Source: DTGL01 sp038895395 (GTDB taxonomy: Archaea > Iainarchaeota > Iainarchaeia > Iainarchaeales > DTGL01). From it: a stretch of DNA of 18,990 nucleotides. A model generated the notes under the pieces. That model did not search any database. It saw only the letters and a list, made by a program, of their open reading frames with translations, and was not told where the DNA came from. The position numbers and the translations under genes are program-made. This document shows, in pieces, positions 1 through 8,025 of this stretch. The DNA lies in contig JAWANJ010000015.1 in NCBI GenBank assembly GCA_038895395.1, forward strand, positions 1-18,990. The letters are read 5' to 3'. Within the stretch, counting starts at the first letter, position 1. Every line of letters starts with the position of its first letter.

Positions 1-3000
1 GTTATAGCACCGGGTGGTCCTGTTGATACTATACCTCCTGGGCAAGATCCCGGTACTGGGGAAGGTTCGCCTTCAGGGGAATCACCCGGGGGTCCTGTTG
101 ATACTATGCCTCCTGGGCAAGATCCCGGTACTGGGGAAGGTTCGCCTTCAGGGGAATCACCCGGGGGTCCTGTTGATACTATGCCTCCTGGGCAAGATCC
201 CGGTACTGGAAACTCTGGCAAAGATAGCAACAGGCAAAATGACATTTCACCGCCACTGACTTCCATAAACATAAACCCATATTCATGGTATAAAATGCCG
301 GTGCTTGTGGAACTTAATTGCCTAGATGAATCTGAATGTAAAACTTATTATTGCTATGATAAGGCCAATGTTTGTAATCCGGAAAAAGTAGGAAAGTCGC
401 TTTTAATCACTTCAAATGACTGTCCTGAGTTGGTTTGCTCATTTTACATAAGATACTACTCAGAGGATTCTTATGGGAATGTAGAGGCCATGCAAAGCAC
501 ACTGCTGCGTGTTGACAACAAGGCACCTGTGACTTCCTATATAGGCCCTAACAATGGAAGCACCGTTCAGGGGAAGGTAGAAATTAAGCTTTCGTGTTCT
601 GATGATGGATCAGGATGTAAAGAGATAAAGTATTCTGTGGATGGGAGCAATTTGGTTAGTTACAAAGATACCATTGTTATTTCTTCTGCTGGTGCACACA
701 CCATTGGTTTTTTCTCAATCGATAACGTAGGTAATGAGGAATTAGGACAACTTGTAAGTTTTTTCATATCAAATACTGAGCAAAATGTTGAAATAAGAAA
801 TGTGCGTGTTTCTAATGTCACGCAAAATTCTGCAAAAATTACCTTTGAAACAAGTACTTATGCTGATGTGAAACTTTATTATGGACCAAGAAGGGATTCA
901 TTAACAAGTTTTGAAAAAAGCAGTGGTTCTATTCATGAGATTTGGCTTTCAGGGCTCACTGCAGAAAGCACTTATTTTTATCGGATAGAGGCTTCTGCTC
1001 TTGGAAAAACAGTTTATTTTGAGGGTAGCTTTAAAACAAGTAGCATCCCAGTTGAAATAAAAGTTCAGAACATTTGGATAAGCAATAATGCTGCAATTAT
1101 AAGTTGGTCAACTTCAAGAGAGGCAAGCTGTGAATTTCTGTTCGGTCTAAGCTCAGCCACTACAAAGGCAGCGGTAAACTCAATTGGTGGCTTAATACAC
1201 GAAGTTAAGCTCACAGGACTAGAAGCAAACAAAAGATATTTTTTTGAGATAAGAGCAACAAGTGGCTTTGACAAAGCACAGCTTTCTGGTGAATTCTACA
1301 CAGTTCAAAAGGCAAAGCCTGGCATCATTAAAGTAGATGTATTTGAGGTAACGGAGGATCTTTCACTAAAAGGTTATAGTAGCCAAGTAGAAGAAGGTAC
1401 TATGCTCAAATTTGTTGTAACCTTGGTTGTTGGTGATTCTGAAAACCTACTTTCATGCAATTTTGGCGATGGAACAGGTGTAGAAACAAAAACAATTGAA
1501 GGCACAGAACTAAATATAAAAACTTTAGAGTTTTACCACGGCTTTTATATAGATGATGATTCAAAAGAAAAGGAATACGAGGTTAGCTTTTCTTTGAAAG
1601 ATCCCTATGGTGAAAAAATTTTTGATGAAAAGAAGATCTATATAAGGGTTGTTAGGGCACCAGTAATGATAAGGCTAATTGAACCAAACAAAAAGTTAAG
1701 CAAAAAAAACAGCTTTGATCTTTTTATAGAAATAAAGGATTCTGAAAGAAAAAATATCAAAAATGTCTATACTGAGCTTTATTTTAGAGGATCGGCAATT
1801 AACAGCAGATTTAGCAATGGCGTTTTAACGGCAACTATAAATCCAAACTGTGCAATAAAAAATGCAGAATATCTGGTTGTGAAAGTACTTGCATCAGTTG
1901 AAGGAAAATTAGCACGGGTAAACAGGATCTTTGTTTTGAGCTTTGAACCATGCAAACTAACAGCAATTACAAACCTTAAGGAAAAAACATTTTATGTTGG
2001 CAATTTAATTTCAAAAGAAATTGTTTCATTTGCATTGGAAGGTAAACCCAATGTAAGCCACCCTATAAGCTACCTAAAACCAAAACTCACAAGTGGAACC
2101 ACCACTAGGTTCCTTGACGTAAACATTCTGAGAGATTCGGCATTAGTAACTGTAAACCACAAAATTTCTTACTCTGATATCAACAGCCTATCCATAGAAT
2201 TACGAGGAATGGATTTATACGATAACGAAATATCTGAAAAAATAAAAATAAAAGTAGAGCCAAAAAACCCAAATTTTTATATTGAGCCAATAATATTACC
2301 AAAAAAACTTTATGCGCTAAAGGAGGAAAAAATATATCTAAGGATAAGATCACTTACAAACCTAAAGGGACTCATAAAAATCAATTGTTTGGGCGAAAGG
2401 TACGCTATTGATGAATATATGCAATATGATGCCATGAATGATGTTCATGAGTATTCTATAATACTTCCGGGTGAGTTTTTGGGGGACTATTTAGAGTGCA
2501 ACTTTATTGCAAATGCAGTAGATCGAAATGAAACTGACATGCTAAATCATGCATTTGACACAGTTTCAACCCTAAGAGTTAAATTTGTTTCTCCAAGTAA
2601 GGAAAATTTTAATTTTAGTGAGAAGCCCGAGAAGATAATCTTAGAGATTACTTATGCCGATGGAAACAAGATTGGCTTTAACGAGCTTACTAGTTATTTA
2701 ACTGTTGATGGCAATAGACAAAAGACTGTCATAAGAAAAGTTGATAATGCGTATGTTGCTTACCTAGACAGCCCATTGGACTTCAATGAGCACAACATTG
2801 TTTTAGAAATAGAAAGGCCATTAAAAGGCCGTGGTGAGCTTACAGTAAAACTTGGCAAGATACCAAGCGCATCAGAAATAGGAAGCGTGCTTTTAGCATT
2901 AATATGCATTGCAGTTGTAATATATCTCAGTTATAAACTGGTGCTCAAAATTCGAGATAGCAAGGCAAGGCTTTTAGCTGAAAAGCAAAAAATTATTGCC

Positions 3001-3147
3001 TTCATGAAAAAGACAAGAGCAGAATACTTCAAAAGGCACCTTTCTGAAAAAGAGTTTAAAGAAAGATATCGCGAGGCTGAAATAAAGCTTAAGGCCTTAG
3101 AAAAGAAAATAAGCAGGAAAGAATACTTAAGATTTTGGAGTAGCTAG
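1..3147 (+). CDS. Large multidomain surface protein, C-terminally membrane-anchored (5' end outside window)
   Basis: The frame is open from base 1, so the start lies left of the window; 1048 residues are visible. Visible residues about 6-70 are a Pro/Gly/Asp/Ser-rich tandem repeat that looks like a flexible stalk. Two Ig-like or chitobiase C-terminal-like modules with paired Cys follow (about 85-258, with CSDDGSGC and SVDG), then two fibronectin type III-like modules (about 265-435, each with an L(T/S)GL-x-A-x(3)-Y/F core). A PKD-like module follows (about 445-550, with CNFGDGTG). Residues about 550-950 are beta-rich and unassigned. One membrane span lies at about 960-982 (GSVLLALICIAVVIYLSYKL), followed by a Lys/Glu-rich, helical, probably cytoplasmic tail of about 65 residues. 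I infer an extracellular adhesion or envelope protein anchored by its C-terminus. Domain assignments are by eye; the exact function is unknown. It is convergent with the nucleotidyltransferase gene. Confidence 0.8.
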   Translation, partial: VIAPGGPVDTIPPGQDPGTGEGSPSGESPGGPVDTMPPGQDPGTGEGSPSGESPGGPVDTMPPGQDPGTGNSGKDSNRQNDISPPLTSININPYSWYKMPVLVELNCLDESECKTYYCYDKANVCNPEKVGKSLLITSNDCPELVCSFYIRYYSEDSYGNVEAMQSTLLRVDNKAPVTSYIGPNNGSTVQGKVEIKLSCSDDGSGCKEIKYSVDGSNLVSYKDTIVISSAGAHTIGFFSIDNVGNEELGQLVSFFISNTEQNVEIRNVRVSNVTQNSAKITFETSTYADVKLYYGPRRDSLTSFEKSSGSIHEIWLSGLTAESTYFYRIEASALGKTVYFEGSFKTSSIPVEIKVQNIWISNNAAIISWSTSREASCEFLFGLSSATTKAAVNSIGGLIHEVKLTGLEANKRYFFEIRATSGFDKAQLSGEFYTVQKAKPGIIKVDVFEVTEDLSLKGYSSQVEEGTMLKFVVTLVVGDSENLLSCNFGDGTGVETKTIEGTELNIKTLEFYHGFYIDDDSKEKEYEVSFSLKDPYGEKIFDEKKIYIRVVRAPVMIRLIEPNKKLSKKNSFDLFIEIKDSERKNIKNVYTELYFRGSAINSRFSNGVLTATINPNCAIKNAEYLVVKVLASVEGKLARVNRIFVLSFEPCKLTAITNLKEKTFYVGNLISKEIVSFALEGKPNVSHPISYLKPKLTSGTTTRFLDVNILRDSALVTVNHKISYSDINSLSIELRGMDLYDNEISEKIKIKVEPKNPNFYIEPIILPKKLYALKEEKIYLRIRSLTNLKGLIKINCLGERYAIDEYMQYDAMNDVHEYSIILPGEFLGDYLECNFIANAVDRNETDMLNHAFDTVSTLRVKFVSPSKENFNFSEKPEKIILEITYADGNKIGFNELTSYLTVDGNRQKTVIRKVDNAYVAYLDSPLDFNEHNIVLEIERPLKGRGELTVKLGKIPSASEIGSVLLALICIAVVIYLSYKLVLKIRDSKARLLAEKQKIIAFMKKTRAEYFKRHLSEKEFKERYREAEIKLKALEKKISRKEYLRFWSS
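16..209 (+). repeat. 75-bp tandem repeat, about 2.6 copies, coding for a Pro/Gly-rich stalk
   Basis: Copies begin at 16, 91 and 166, exactly 75 bases apart, which keeps the reading frame (25 residues per unit: GPVDTMPPGQDPGTG followed by EGSPSGESPG). Copies 1 and 2 differ at one base, an ATA/ATG codon; copy 3 matches copy 2 until it ends near 209. The unit is about 60% G+C, far richer than its surroundings. Near-identity suggests recent expansion or homogenisation. More copies may lie left of the window. Confidence 0.95.
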
Positions 3148-3177
3148 ATATTTTCAATATAAAGTGGCAACAATTAA

Positions 3178-3891
3178 TCAAAATTTGTCCAAAATAGTAA
3201 ATGAGCGTTTTTCCCATTTTTCTAAGTCTTTCAAGGAACTTATGTCGATCATTTCATTTTTGGCCTTAATACAGTTAAGTTTGTTTTCCTTGGCTAAAAC
3301 TTTGAGAGCATCAGTAAGTTCATATTCCCCACGAGGACTCTTTTTGATTTTTGGCAGCAGATTGAATATCTCACAAGAAAACTTATAAAGGCCTGCGTTT
3401 ACATACGCCTTATTTTTGATGTTTTTTGGCTTTTCATCAATTGAAATCACCCTGTTTCTTTTGAAAGTAACCACTCCGAAAAATTCAGGGTTTTTTTCAT
3501 AACGCAGAGTCATAACATTTTCACCTTTTGCTTTTATGAGCCTTCTTATGTCAGCCGCTTTTGGAATAACATCAGCATTGCACACCATGAATTGTTTTTT
3601 GTCTTCAATAAGAAATCTTGCTTTTGAAAGCGCATGTGCAGTGCCAAGCTGCTTTTTTTGTTCTACATATTTTATAGTGATACCTTTGTAAGAGCTGCCA
3701 AAGTAACTTTTTATCTTATCCTTTTTGTATCCAACAACTATCACTACTTCATTTATGCCTGCTTTTTTTATGCTTTCTAAGAGATGCTCCAAAAGGGGTT
3801 TTCCTTTCAGCAAAATCATTGCTTTTGGGGTGTTTTTTGTTAATGGCATCAAACGAGTGCCTTTACCACCAGCGAGTATTATTGCTAACAT
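3178..3891 (-). CDS. Single-domain sugar-1-phosphate nucleotidyltransferase (GlmU N-terminal / glucose-1-phosphate type)
   Basis: This 237-residue protein would transfer a nucleotidyl group from an NTP to a sugar-1-phosphate, giving an NDP-sugar for glycan or glycolipid synthesis in the cytoplasm. It has the family signature LAGGKGTRLMPLT at 6-18, then PK at 22-23. QLGTAHAL (81-88) and RGEYELTDAL (187-196) resemble GlmU-type uridylyltransferases. CNADVI (104-109) supplies the likely metal-binding Asp, and EKP (153-155) and NAG (165-167) are further active-site elements. It lacks the left-handed beta-helix acetyltransferase domain found in most archaeal GlmU-like enzymes of about 400 residues. 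Its ATG overlaps the tRNase Z stop by one base (TAATG), suggesting translational coupling. The sugar and base specificity cannot be fixed from sequence alone; a UTP:GlcNAc-1-P or glucose-1-P enzyme is most likely. Confidence 0.88.
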   Translation of the reverse strand: MLAIILAGGKGTRLMPLTKNTPKAMILLKGKPLLEHLLESIKKAGINEVVIVVGYKKDKIKSYFGSSYKGITIKYVEQKKQLGTAHALSKARFLIEDKKQFMVCNADVIPKAADIRRLIKAKGENVMTLRYEKNPEFFGVVTFKRNRVISIDEKPKNIKNKAYVNAGLYKFSCEIFNLLPKIKKSPRGEYELTDALKVLAKENKLNCIKAKNEMIDISSLKDLEKWEKRSFTILDKF

Positions 3892-4838
3892 TAAACCACA
3901 CGCTTTACAATTTGCTCTTTTGGATTAAGAGGAACCTCCACTGTAAGAAGATCTTTGCCTACATAAGTTTCAGGAAAAATCTCCCTTGCTTCTTGCAAAA
4001 GAGAGTCAAGGTTCTCATAACGTGTAGAGAAATGTGTTAGATAAAGTTTTTTGCACTTTGCCTTTTTAGCTAATTCAGCTACTTCAACCACAGTACTGTG
4101 TGCTGTTTCTAGAGCTCGATCCATATCTATGCTTGCAAAAACTGCTTCATGTATAAGAATGTCACTTTCGGCAATGTAATCGATATAGGAGCTATGCGGT
4201 CTTGTGTCAAGCACAATACCAATCTTGCGACCTTTGCGACCTTTGGAATAGTCCAGAACATCTTCCGGTTTTATTACCTTTGATCCGATCTTTACAGAAT
4301 CACCACGCTGCAGTTTTGCAAAAAGAGGGCCTTCAGGAACTCCTAATGACAGTGCCTTTTCTCTATCAAATTCAGCTATTTTGTCATCTTCTTTGAAGAA
4401 AAAGCCAAAACAAAGGGTATTGTGCTTTACTGTAAAGGCGCCTATAGTAAAATTTTCTCCTTTTATCACAGGGCCTTTTTTAAGTTCAAAAGTGTTTATT
4501 CGAAAGCTTGGTTTTATGTTAGCAATTTTTATGGCCAAATCTACTTTGTTTTCAACACCTCTTGGCCCATAGATGTTTAAAGGCATGTCACGCTCGTACA
4601 TTGTCATTGTTGCTAATAGCCCAGGAAGACCTAGGAAATGATCTGCATGGAAATGGCTGAAAAGGATGCTGTTTATTTTCATATAGCTTACATTTGCTCG
4701 CATCATTTGCTGTTGTGTGCCTTCGGCACAATCAAAAAGAAAAACCCTTCCACAATATTGCAGAGCTATGCTTGTCAAGTTTCTGGTCTTTGTTGGTGTG
4801 GAACAACCAGAGCCAAGGAAAAATATCTTAAGTTCCAT
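3891..4838 (-). CDS. rnz: tRNase Z (tRNA 3' endonuclease, RNase Z)
   Basis: This metallo-beta-lactamase-fold endonuclease removes the 3' trailer of pre-tRNAs before CCA addition. At 315 residues it has the short-form length usual in archaea and many bacteria. Zinc ligands are visible in order: HFHADH at 62-67, His139 (VKHN), Asp211 (LDTRP), HEAVF at 230-234, His247 (AHST) and His269 (THFSTRY). The N-terminus FFLGSGCSTPT and the segment FDCAEGTQQQ are also typical. The first zinc motif reads SHFHADH, where SH(L/F)HGDH is more common. The gene lies 67 bases downstream of the methyltransferase gene on the same strand and overlaps the nucleotidyltransferase start by one base. No strong ribosome-binding site precedes its ATG. 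The gap upstream carries T-rich TATA-like stretches, so it may have its own promoter. Confidence 0.95.
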   Translation of the reverse strand: MELKIFFLGSGCSTPTKTRNLTSIALQYCGRVFLFDCAEGTQQQMMRANVSYMKINSILFSHFHADHFLGLPGLLATMTMYERDMPLNIYGPRGVENKVDLAIKIANIKPSFRINTFELKKGPVIKGENFTIGAFTVKHNTLCFGFFFKEDDKIAEFDREKALSLGVPEGPLFAKLQRGDSVKIGSKVIKPEDVLDYSKGRKGRKIGIVLDTRPHSSYIDYIAESDILIHEAVFASIDMDRALETAHSTVVEVAELAKKAKCKKLYLTHFSTRYENLDSLLQEAREIFPETYVGKDLLTVEVPLNPKEQIVKRVV

Positions 4839-4905
4839 AAAACTTCTTTAGATATCGAACAGTTAAAAATCTGTTGCTTTTGGTTGCAACGCAAATTATA
4901 AAAAA

Positions 4906-5949
4906 TCAGATAGATAATTTCTCGCAGATTAAATAGATATTATTGCCAAAATTTANNNNNNNNNNTAGCACATGCAATTTTCTTTGCCCACTAAGCTTTG
5001 AATTTATATCTTTGGCTAAAGCATCATAAATTTCTGGAACAAACCTTCCGTGAAGTACGGCTTTTTTAGCATCGAGTGCCTTTAAGTCCTTAACAAGCGA
5101 TCCTGCATCTGTTTGCTTGAGAGCTTTAAAAGTGTTTCTAAAAAAATTGCTTTTTATTAATTTATCAGAAGTCAAATAGTTATCTGAAAAAATTTCTACC
5201 TCACATTGAAGCTTTTCTATAAGTTCAAATTGTAAACCCGACCTAACTATGCATTCATCGAGCTCATAGAGAAAAGTTTTTGGTGCGTGGCACGTTTCTA
5301 ACTTTTTGCCAAACAAAACATTTGAGCTTACTTTTTCTTGAGATGGAAGCACAACAGCAGATCTTTTATTAGCTGCGATGCTTCCAAAGTATAAACTAGC
5401 GCAGTTAAGTTCATTGTTTAAAGAAATATACTCTACTTCGCATTCAAAAGGAATATCCTGCGGTCTTAACTCACGAGATACTTCTATGCAAAAATTTTTT
5501 ACTTCAAAACTCTTTATGAATTTTACCAGTGCTATTGTGCTTGGTTGAGTTTCATTTAGATCTTTTACCCTTTTTCCAAAGGCTCTTCTTGAAGGATCTG
5601 CAAAGGCAACTTCAACGCCAAGCTTTTTTAAGTCGAGTGAAAAACAGTCAGCATTTATAAATTTTATATTTTTTATCCCATAACATTTTGCATTTTTTTC
5701 TGCGCAACGCAGAGCATCAGAATCTTTATCTACTGCATAGACTTTTTTACAATATTTTGCCAAAGCTATAGCATCTATGCCTATACCGCAGCAAAGATCA
5801 ATGGCTGTTTCGCATTTTAGCCTAGAGGCCCTGTAAAGAGCAATTTGCTCAGGAGTTGCTTGCTCAAGTGCTTCACGATTGTGCCAAAATATTTTTTTCA
5901 CAGAAAACTTCTTTTTCAACAAGGCATCTTTTTTCTTTATATCGTGCAT
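4906..5949 (-). CDS. SAM-dependent methyltransferase with THUMP-like C-terminal region (contains assembly gap)
   Basis: This class I Rossmann methyltransferase of about 347 residues is probably an RNA methyltransferase. The SAM-binding motif I is DLCCGIGIDA at 51-60, the acidic post-I strand is AVDKD at 72-76, and the motif IV equivalent is ADPSRR at 117-122. A DPSRR motif with a C-terminal region that includes LHGRFVPEI matches the PG1098-like/THUMP-like methyltransferase group. The N-terminal part ATPEQIALYRASRL is also typical of that group. Ten Ns interrupt the last 20 residues; the flanking codons stay in frame, so the C-terminus is plausible, but four residues are unknown. It leads the minus-strand cluster ahead of tRNase Z, consistent with a tRNA-related role, although the substrate is not known. 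A TATA-like box 23 bases upstream suggests a leaderless mRNA. Confidence 0.8.
   Translation of the reverse strand: MHDIKKKDALLKKKFSVKKIFWHNREALEQATPEQIALYRASRLKCETAIDLCCGIGIDAIALAKYCKKVYAVDKDSDALRCAEKNAKCYGIKNIKFINADCFSLDLKKLGVEVAFADPSRRAFGKRVKDLNETQPSTIALVKFIKSFEVKNFCIEVSRELRPQDIPFECEVEYISLNNELNCASLYFGSIAANKRSAVVLPSQEKVSSNVLFGKKLETCHAPKTFLYELDECIVRSGLQFELIEKLQCEVEIFSDNYLTSDKLIKSNFFRNTFKALKQTDAGSLVKDLKALDAKKAVLHGRFVPEIYDALAKDINSKLSGQRKLHVLXXXXNFGNNIYLICEKLSI
4956..4965. other. Run of ten Ns (assembly or base-call gap)
   Basis: Ten consecutive Ns fall inside the 3' end of the methyltransferase gene. With exactly ten bases the frame is preserved across the gap and the protein ends in a plausible IYLICEKL tail. 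The true length may nonetheless differ. Confidence 0.98.
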
Positions 5950-5972
5950 AAATTATTTGGAAAAGGAAGTCA

Positions 5973-5981
5973 ATTTTAAAT
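5973..5981 (-). promoter_or_regulatory. TATA-like box of the methyltransferase gene
   Basis: On the minus strand the sequence reads ATTTAAAAT, ending 23 bases before the ATG at 5949. That spacing would place transcription start at or next to the start codon, giving a leaderless mRNA. No Shine-Dalgarno-like sequence is present, which agrees. The same box occurs before the DUF2207 gene. Confidence 0.45.
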
Positions 5982-6044
5982 CATTGGGAAAAAGCTTGGT
6001 CTTTTACTTACCAGAAAGACTTTTGTGAAAGCTAAAGATTAACC

Positions 6045-6052
6045 TTTTTAAT
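6045..6052 (+). promoter_or_regulatory. TATA-like box of the LonB gene
   Basis: TTTTTAAT lies 37 bases before the LonB ATG at 6090. Transcription would start near 6073-6078 and leave a short leader carrying the GGTG ribosome-binding motif at 6082-6085. Assignment is by position and composition only. Confidence 0.35.
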
Positions 6053-6089
6053 TTTTCAATGGTAGAATATAATACGAGTTTGGTGTGTT

Positions 6090-8012
6090 ATGGAGCCTCT
6101 TCCTAAAGATTATAAAACAACTGCTGAAATACCTGTGCCAGAAAATCTTTATGAGCAGGTAATAGGCCAAGACAAGGCCGTTGAACTAATCAAAAAGGCG
6201 GCTGTCCAGCGCAGAAACGTTCTACTTATAGGATTACCTGGCACGGGAAAAAGCATGCTTGCTCAGGCAATGGCAGAATTAATGCCTGTTGAACAGCTAG
6301 AGGATGTCTTAGTATATCCTAACTTGGTGGACCCTAACAATCCAAAGATAAGGGTTGTAAAAGCAGGCCAAGGTAAAGAAATTGTTAATGAGGAGCGTTT
6401 AGAAGCAATGAGGGCCGACAGTTCAATGAGATTGTTTTCGCTTCTTTTGCCTCTTCTTTGGTTTGTATTTAGCTTTATTATTTGGAACATAGGGTGGATT
6501 TCGGACATTGTTTACGCTGCCTTGCTTATTTTAGGTGGCTTTATTCTTGTTGCAAGTGCTTTGGGCACCCAAATGAGATCAAGAGAAGGAATAACAACAC
6601 CAAAGCTGCTAATAGACAATTCGGGGAAAACAACAGCACCTTTTATTGAGGCAACTGGTGCAAAGGCAGGAGCGTTGTTAGGTGATGTCCGTCACGATCC
6701 GCTACAAAGCGGTGGGCTTGGCACACCACCACACCTGCGTGTTGAACCAGGTATGATTCATAGGACCCACAAGGGTGTGCTTTTCATAGATGAAATTGCT
6801 TCACTGTCTATGAAATCTCAACAAGAGTTGCTAACTGCTATGCAAGAAAAAAAGTATGCTATAACTGGACAGAGCGAATTAAGCTCAGGCTCTATGGTGC
6901 GCACAGATCCAGTGCCTTGTGATTTTGTGCTTGTTGCAGCTGGTAATTATGAAGATTTAGCAAAAGTACATCCTGCGTTACGCTCGAGGATAAGAGGCTA
7001 TGGCTATGAGATCTATTTGAATTTAGATATGCCTGACACGCCAGAAAATAGAGCCAAGCTTGTGAGGTTTGTGGCCCAAGAAGTTAAAAAAGATGGCAAG
7101 ATACCTCACTTTACGAGAGAAGCTGTTGAAGAGATAATACTTGAAGCAAAAAAAAGAGCGCAACGCAAGAATCGTTTAACGCTGAGGTTAAGAGACCTTG
7201 GTGGGCTTATAAGAGCTGCTGGCGACATAGCGAAAAGCAAGGGCAAGCAATTTGTTGATAGAATTGATGTAATAGAAGCAAAACAGTCTGCTGTCACACT
7301 TGAACAGCAAATAATGGAAAAACTAATTGAATTCCGCAAGGATTATGAGGTATACATAACAAAAGGTTCTGCTATTGGCAGAGTAAATGGTTTGGCTGTA
7401 AGCCCAGACGGTTCAGCAGGACTTGTGCTGCCAATTGAAGCAGAGATAGCTCCAGCAGCATCTAAAGCAGAGGGCAAAATAATTGCTACTGGAAAGCTTG
7501 GAGAAATCGCAAAAGAAGCCGTACAGAATGTCTCAGCAATAATAAAGAAAGTCAGCGGCAAGGATATAAGCAGGCATGATCTCCACATACAATTCATACA
7601 AACTTACGAAGGTGTTGAAGGCGATTCTGCTTCGGTAAGTGTTGCAACTGCGGTGATTTCTGCACTTGAAAAAATACCTGTAAAACAAGATGTTGCAATG
7701 ACAGGCTCATTGTCAGTAAGAGGTGAGGTGCTTCCTGTTGGTGGTATAACGCCAAAGATAGAAGCTGCAATAAAGGCAGGTTTCAAAGAGGTTATAATAC
7801 CTAAAGCAAATATGGCTGATATAGTGATACCAAAAGAAGAATTGAAAAAAATAAAAGTTATCCCTGTTTTAACCCTAAACGATGTTCTTGAAAACGCATT
7901 GGTAAAAACAAGTGCAAAGAAAAAGTTAATGGACTCGCTTAAAAAAATTATTGTTGGGCTTCCTAAAATAGATATAGCTGAAGGACTTAAAGGGAAGGTT
8001 GCTACTACTTAA
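6090..8012 (+). CDS. lonB: LonB, membrane-anchored ATP-dependent archaeal Lon protease
   Basis: This 640-residue AAA+ serine protease degrades misfolded and regulatory proteins at the inner face of the membrane. An AAA+ domain opens with Walker A GLPGTGKS at 48-55. It is interrupted by two membrane spans at about 114-132 and 138-158, the hallmark of the archaeal B-type Lon. Walker B LFIDE (231-235) and an Arg-finger region (RSRIRG, 298-303) follow. The C-terminal protease domain has the Ser-Lys dyad: Ser513 in EGDSAS and Lys556 in VGGITPK, 43 residues apart as in Lon proteases. It lacks the N-terminal LAN domain of bacterial LonA. The ATG is supported by GGTG four bases upstream. The gene runs divergently from the methyltransferase and convergently with the DUF2207 gene. 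A T6 stretch 30 bases past its stop may help termination. Confidence 0.96.
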   Translation: MEPLPKDYKTTAEIPVPENLYEQVIGQDKAVELIKKAAVQRRNVLLIGLPGTGKSMLAQAMAELMPVEQLEDVLVYPNLVDPNNPKIRVVKAGQGKEIVNEERLEAMRADSSMRLFSLLLPLLWFVFSFIIWNIGWISDIVYAALLILGGFILVASALGTQMRSREGITTPKLLIDNSGKTTAPFIEATGAKAGALLGDVRHDPLQSGGLGTPPHLRVEPGMIHRTHKGVLFIDEIASLSMKSQQELLTAMQEKKYAITGQSELSSGSMVRTDPVPCDFVLVAAGNYEDLAKVHPALRSRIRGYGYEIYLNLDMPDTPENRAKLVRFVAQEVKKDGKIPHFTREAVEEIILEAKKRAQRKNRLTLRLRDLGGLIRAAGDIAKSKGKQFVDRIDVIEAKQSAVTLEQQIMEKLIEFRKDYEVYITKGSAIGRVNGLAVSPDGSAGLVLPIEAEIAPAASKAEGKIIATGKLGEIAKEAVQNVSAIIKKVSGKDISRHDLHIQFIQTYEGVEGDSASVSVATAVISALEKIPVKQDVAMTGSLSVRGEVLPVGGITPKIEAAIKAGFKEVIIPKANMADIVIPKEELKKIKVIPVLTLNDVLENALVKTSAKKKLMDSLKKIIVGLPKIDIAEGLKGKVATT

Positions 8013-8018
8013 AAAAAA
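8011..8018 (-). terminator. T8 run downstream of the DUF2207 gene
   Basis: Eight consecutive A on the plus strand read as T8 on the minus strand, starting eight bases after the DUF2207 gene's TAG. Archaeal RNA polymerase terminates at such U-tracts without a hairpin. The run overlaps the last codon of LonB, so the two convergent genes share the boundary. Confidence 0.5.
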
Positions 8019-8025
8019 TAGCAAA

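Noticed and set aside
106..108. ATG as start of the large surface protein
   Set aside because: The frame stays open to base 1 and the same codon recurs in each repeat copy (ATA in the first), so this is an internal Met in the stalk.
16..209. Direct repeats as a CRISPR array
   Set aside because: The units are contiguous with no unique spacers and are translated in frame.
14..259. Open frame over the tandem repeat, giving a hydrophobic repeated peptide
   Set aside because: It is a second open frame caused by the 75-base period. The overlapping frame continues for over 1000 residues with recognisable domains.
5950..6089. Possible small RNA or tRNA gene in the largest intergenic gap
   Set aside because: No cloverleaf or T-loop GTTCRANNC-like sequence was seen. 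The gap is explained by two divergent promoters.
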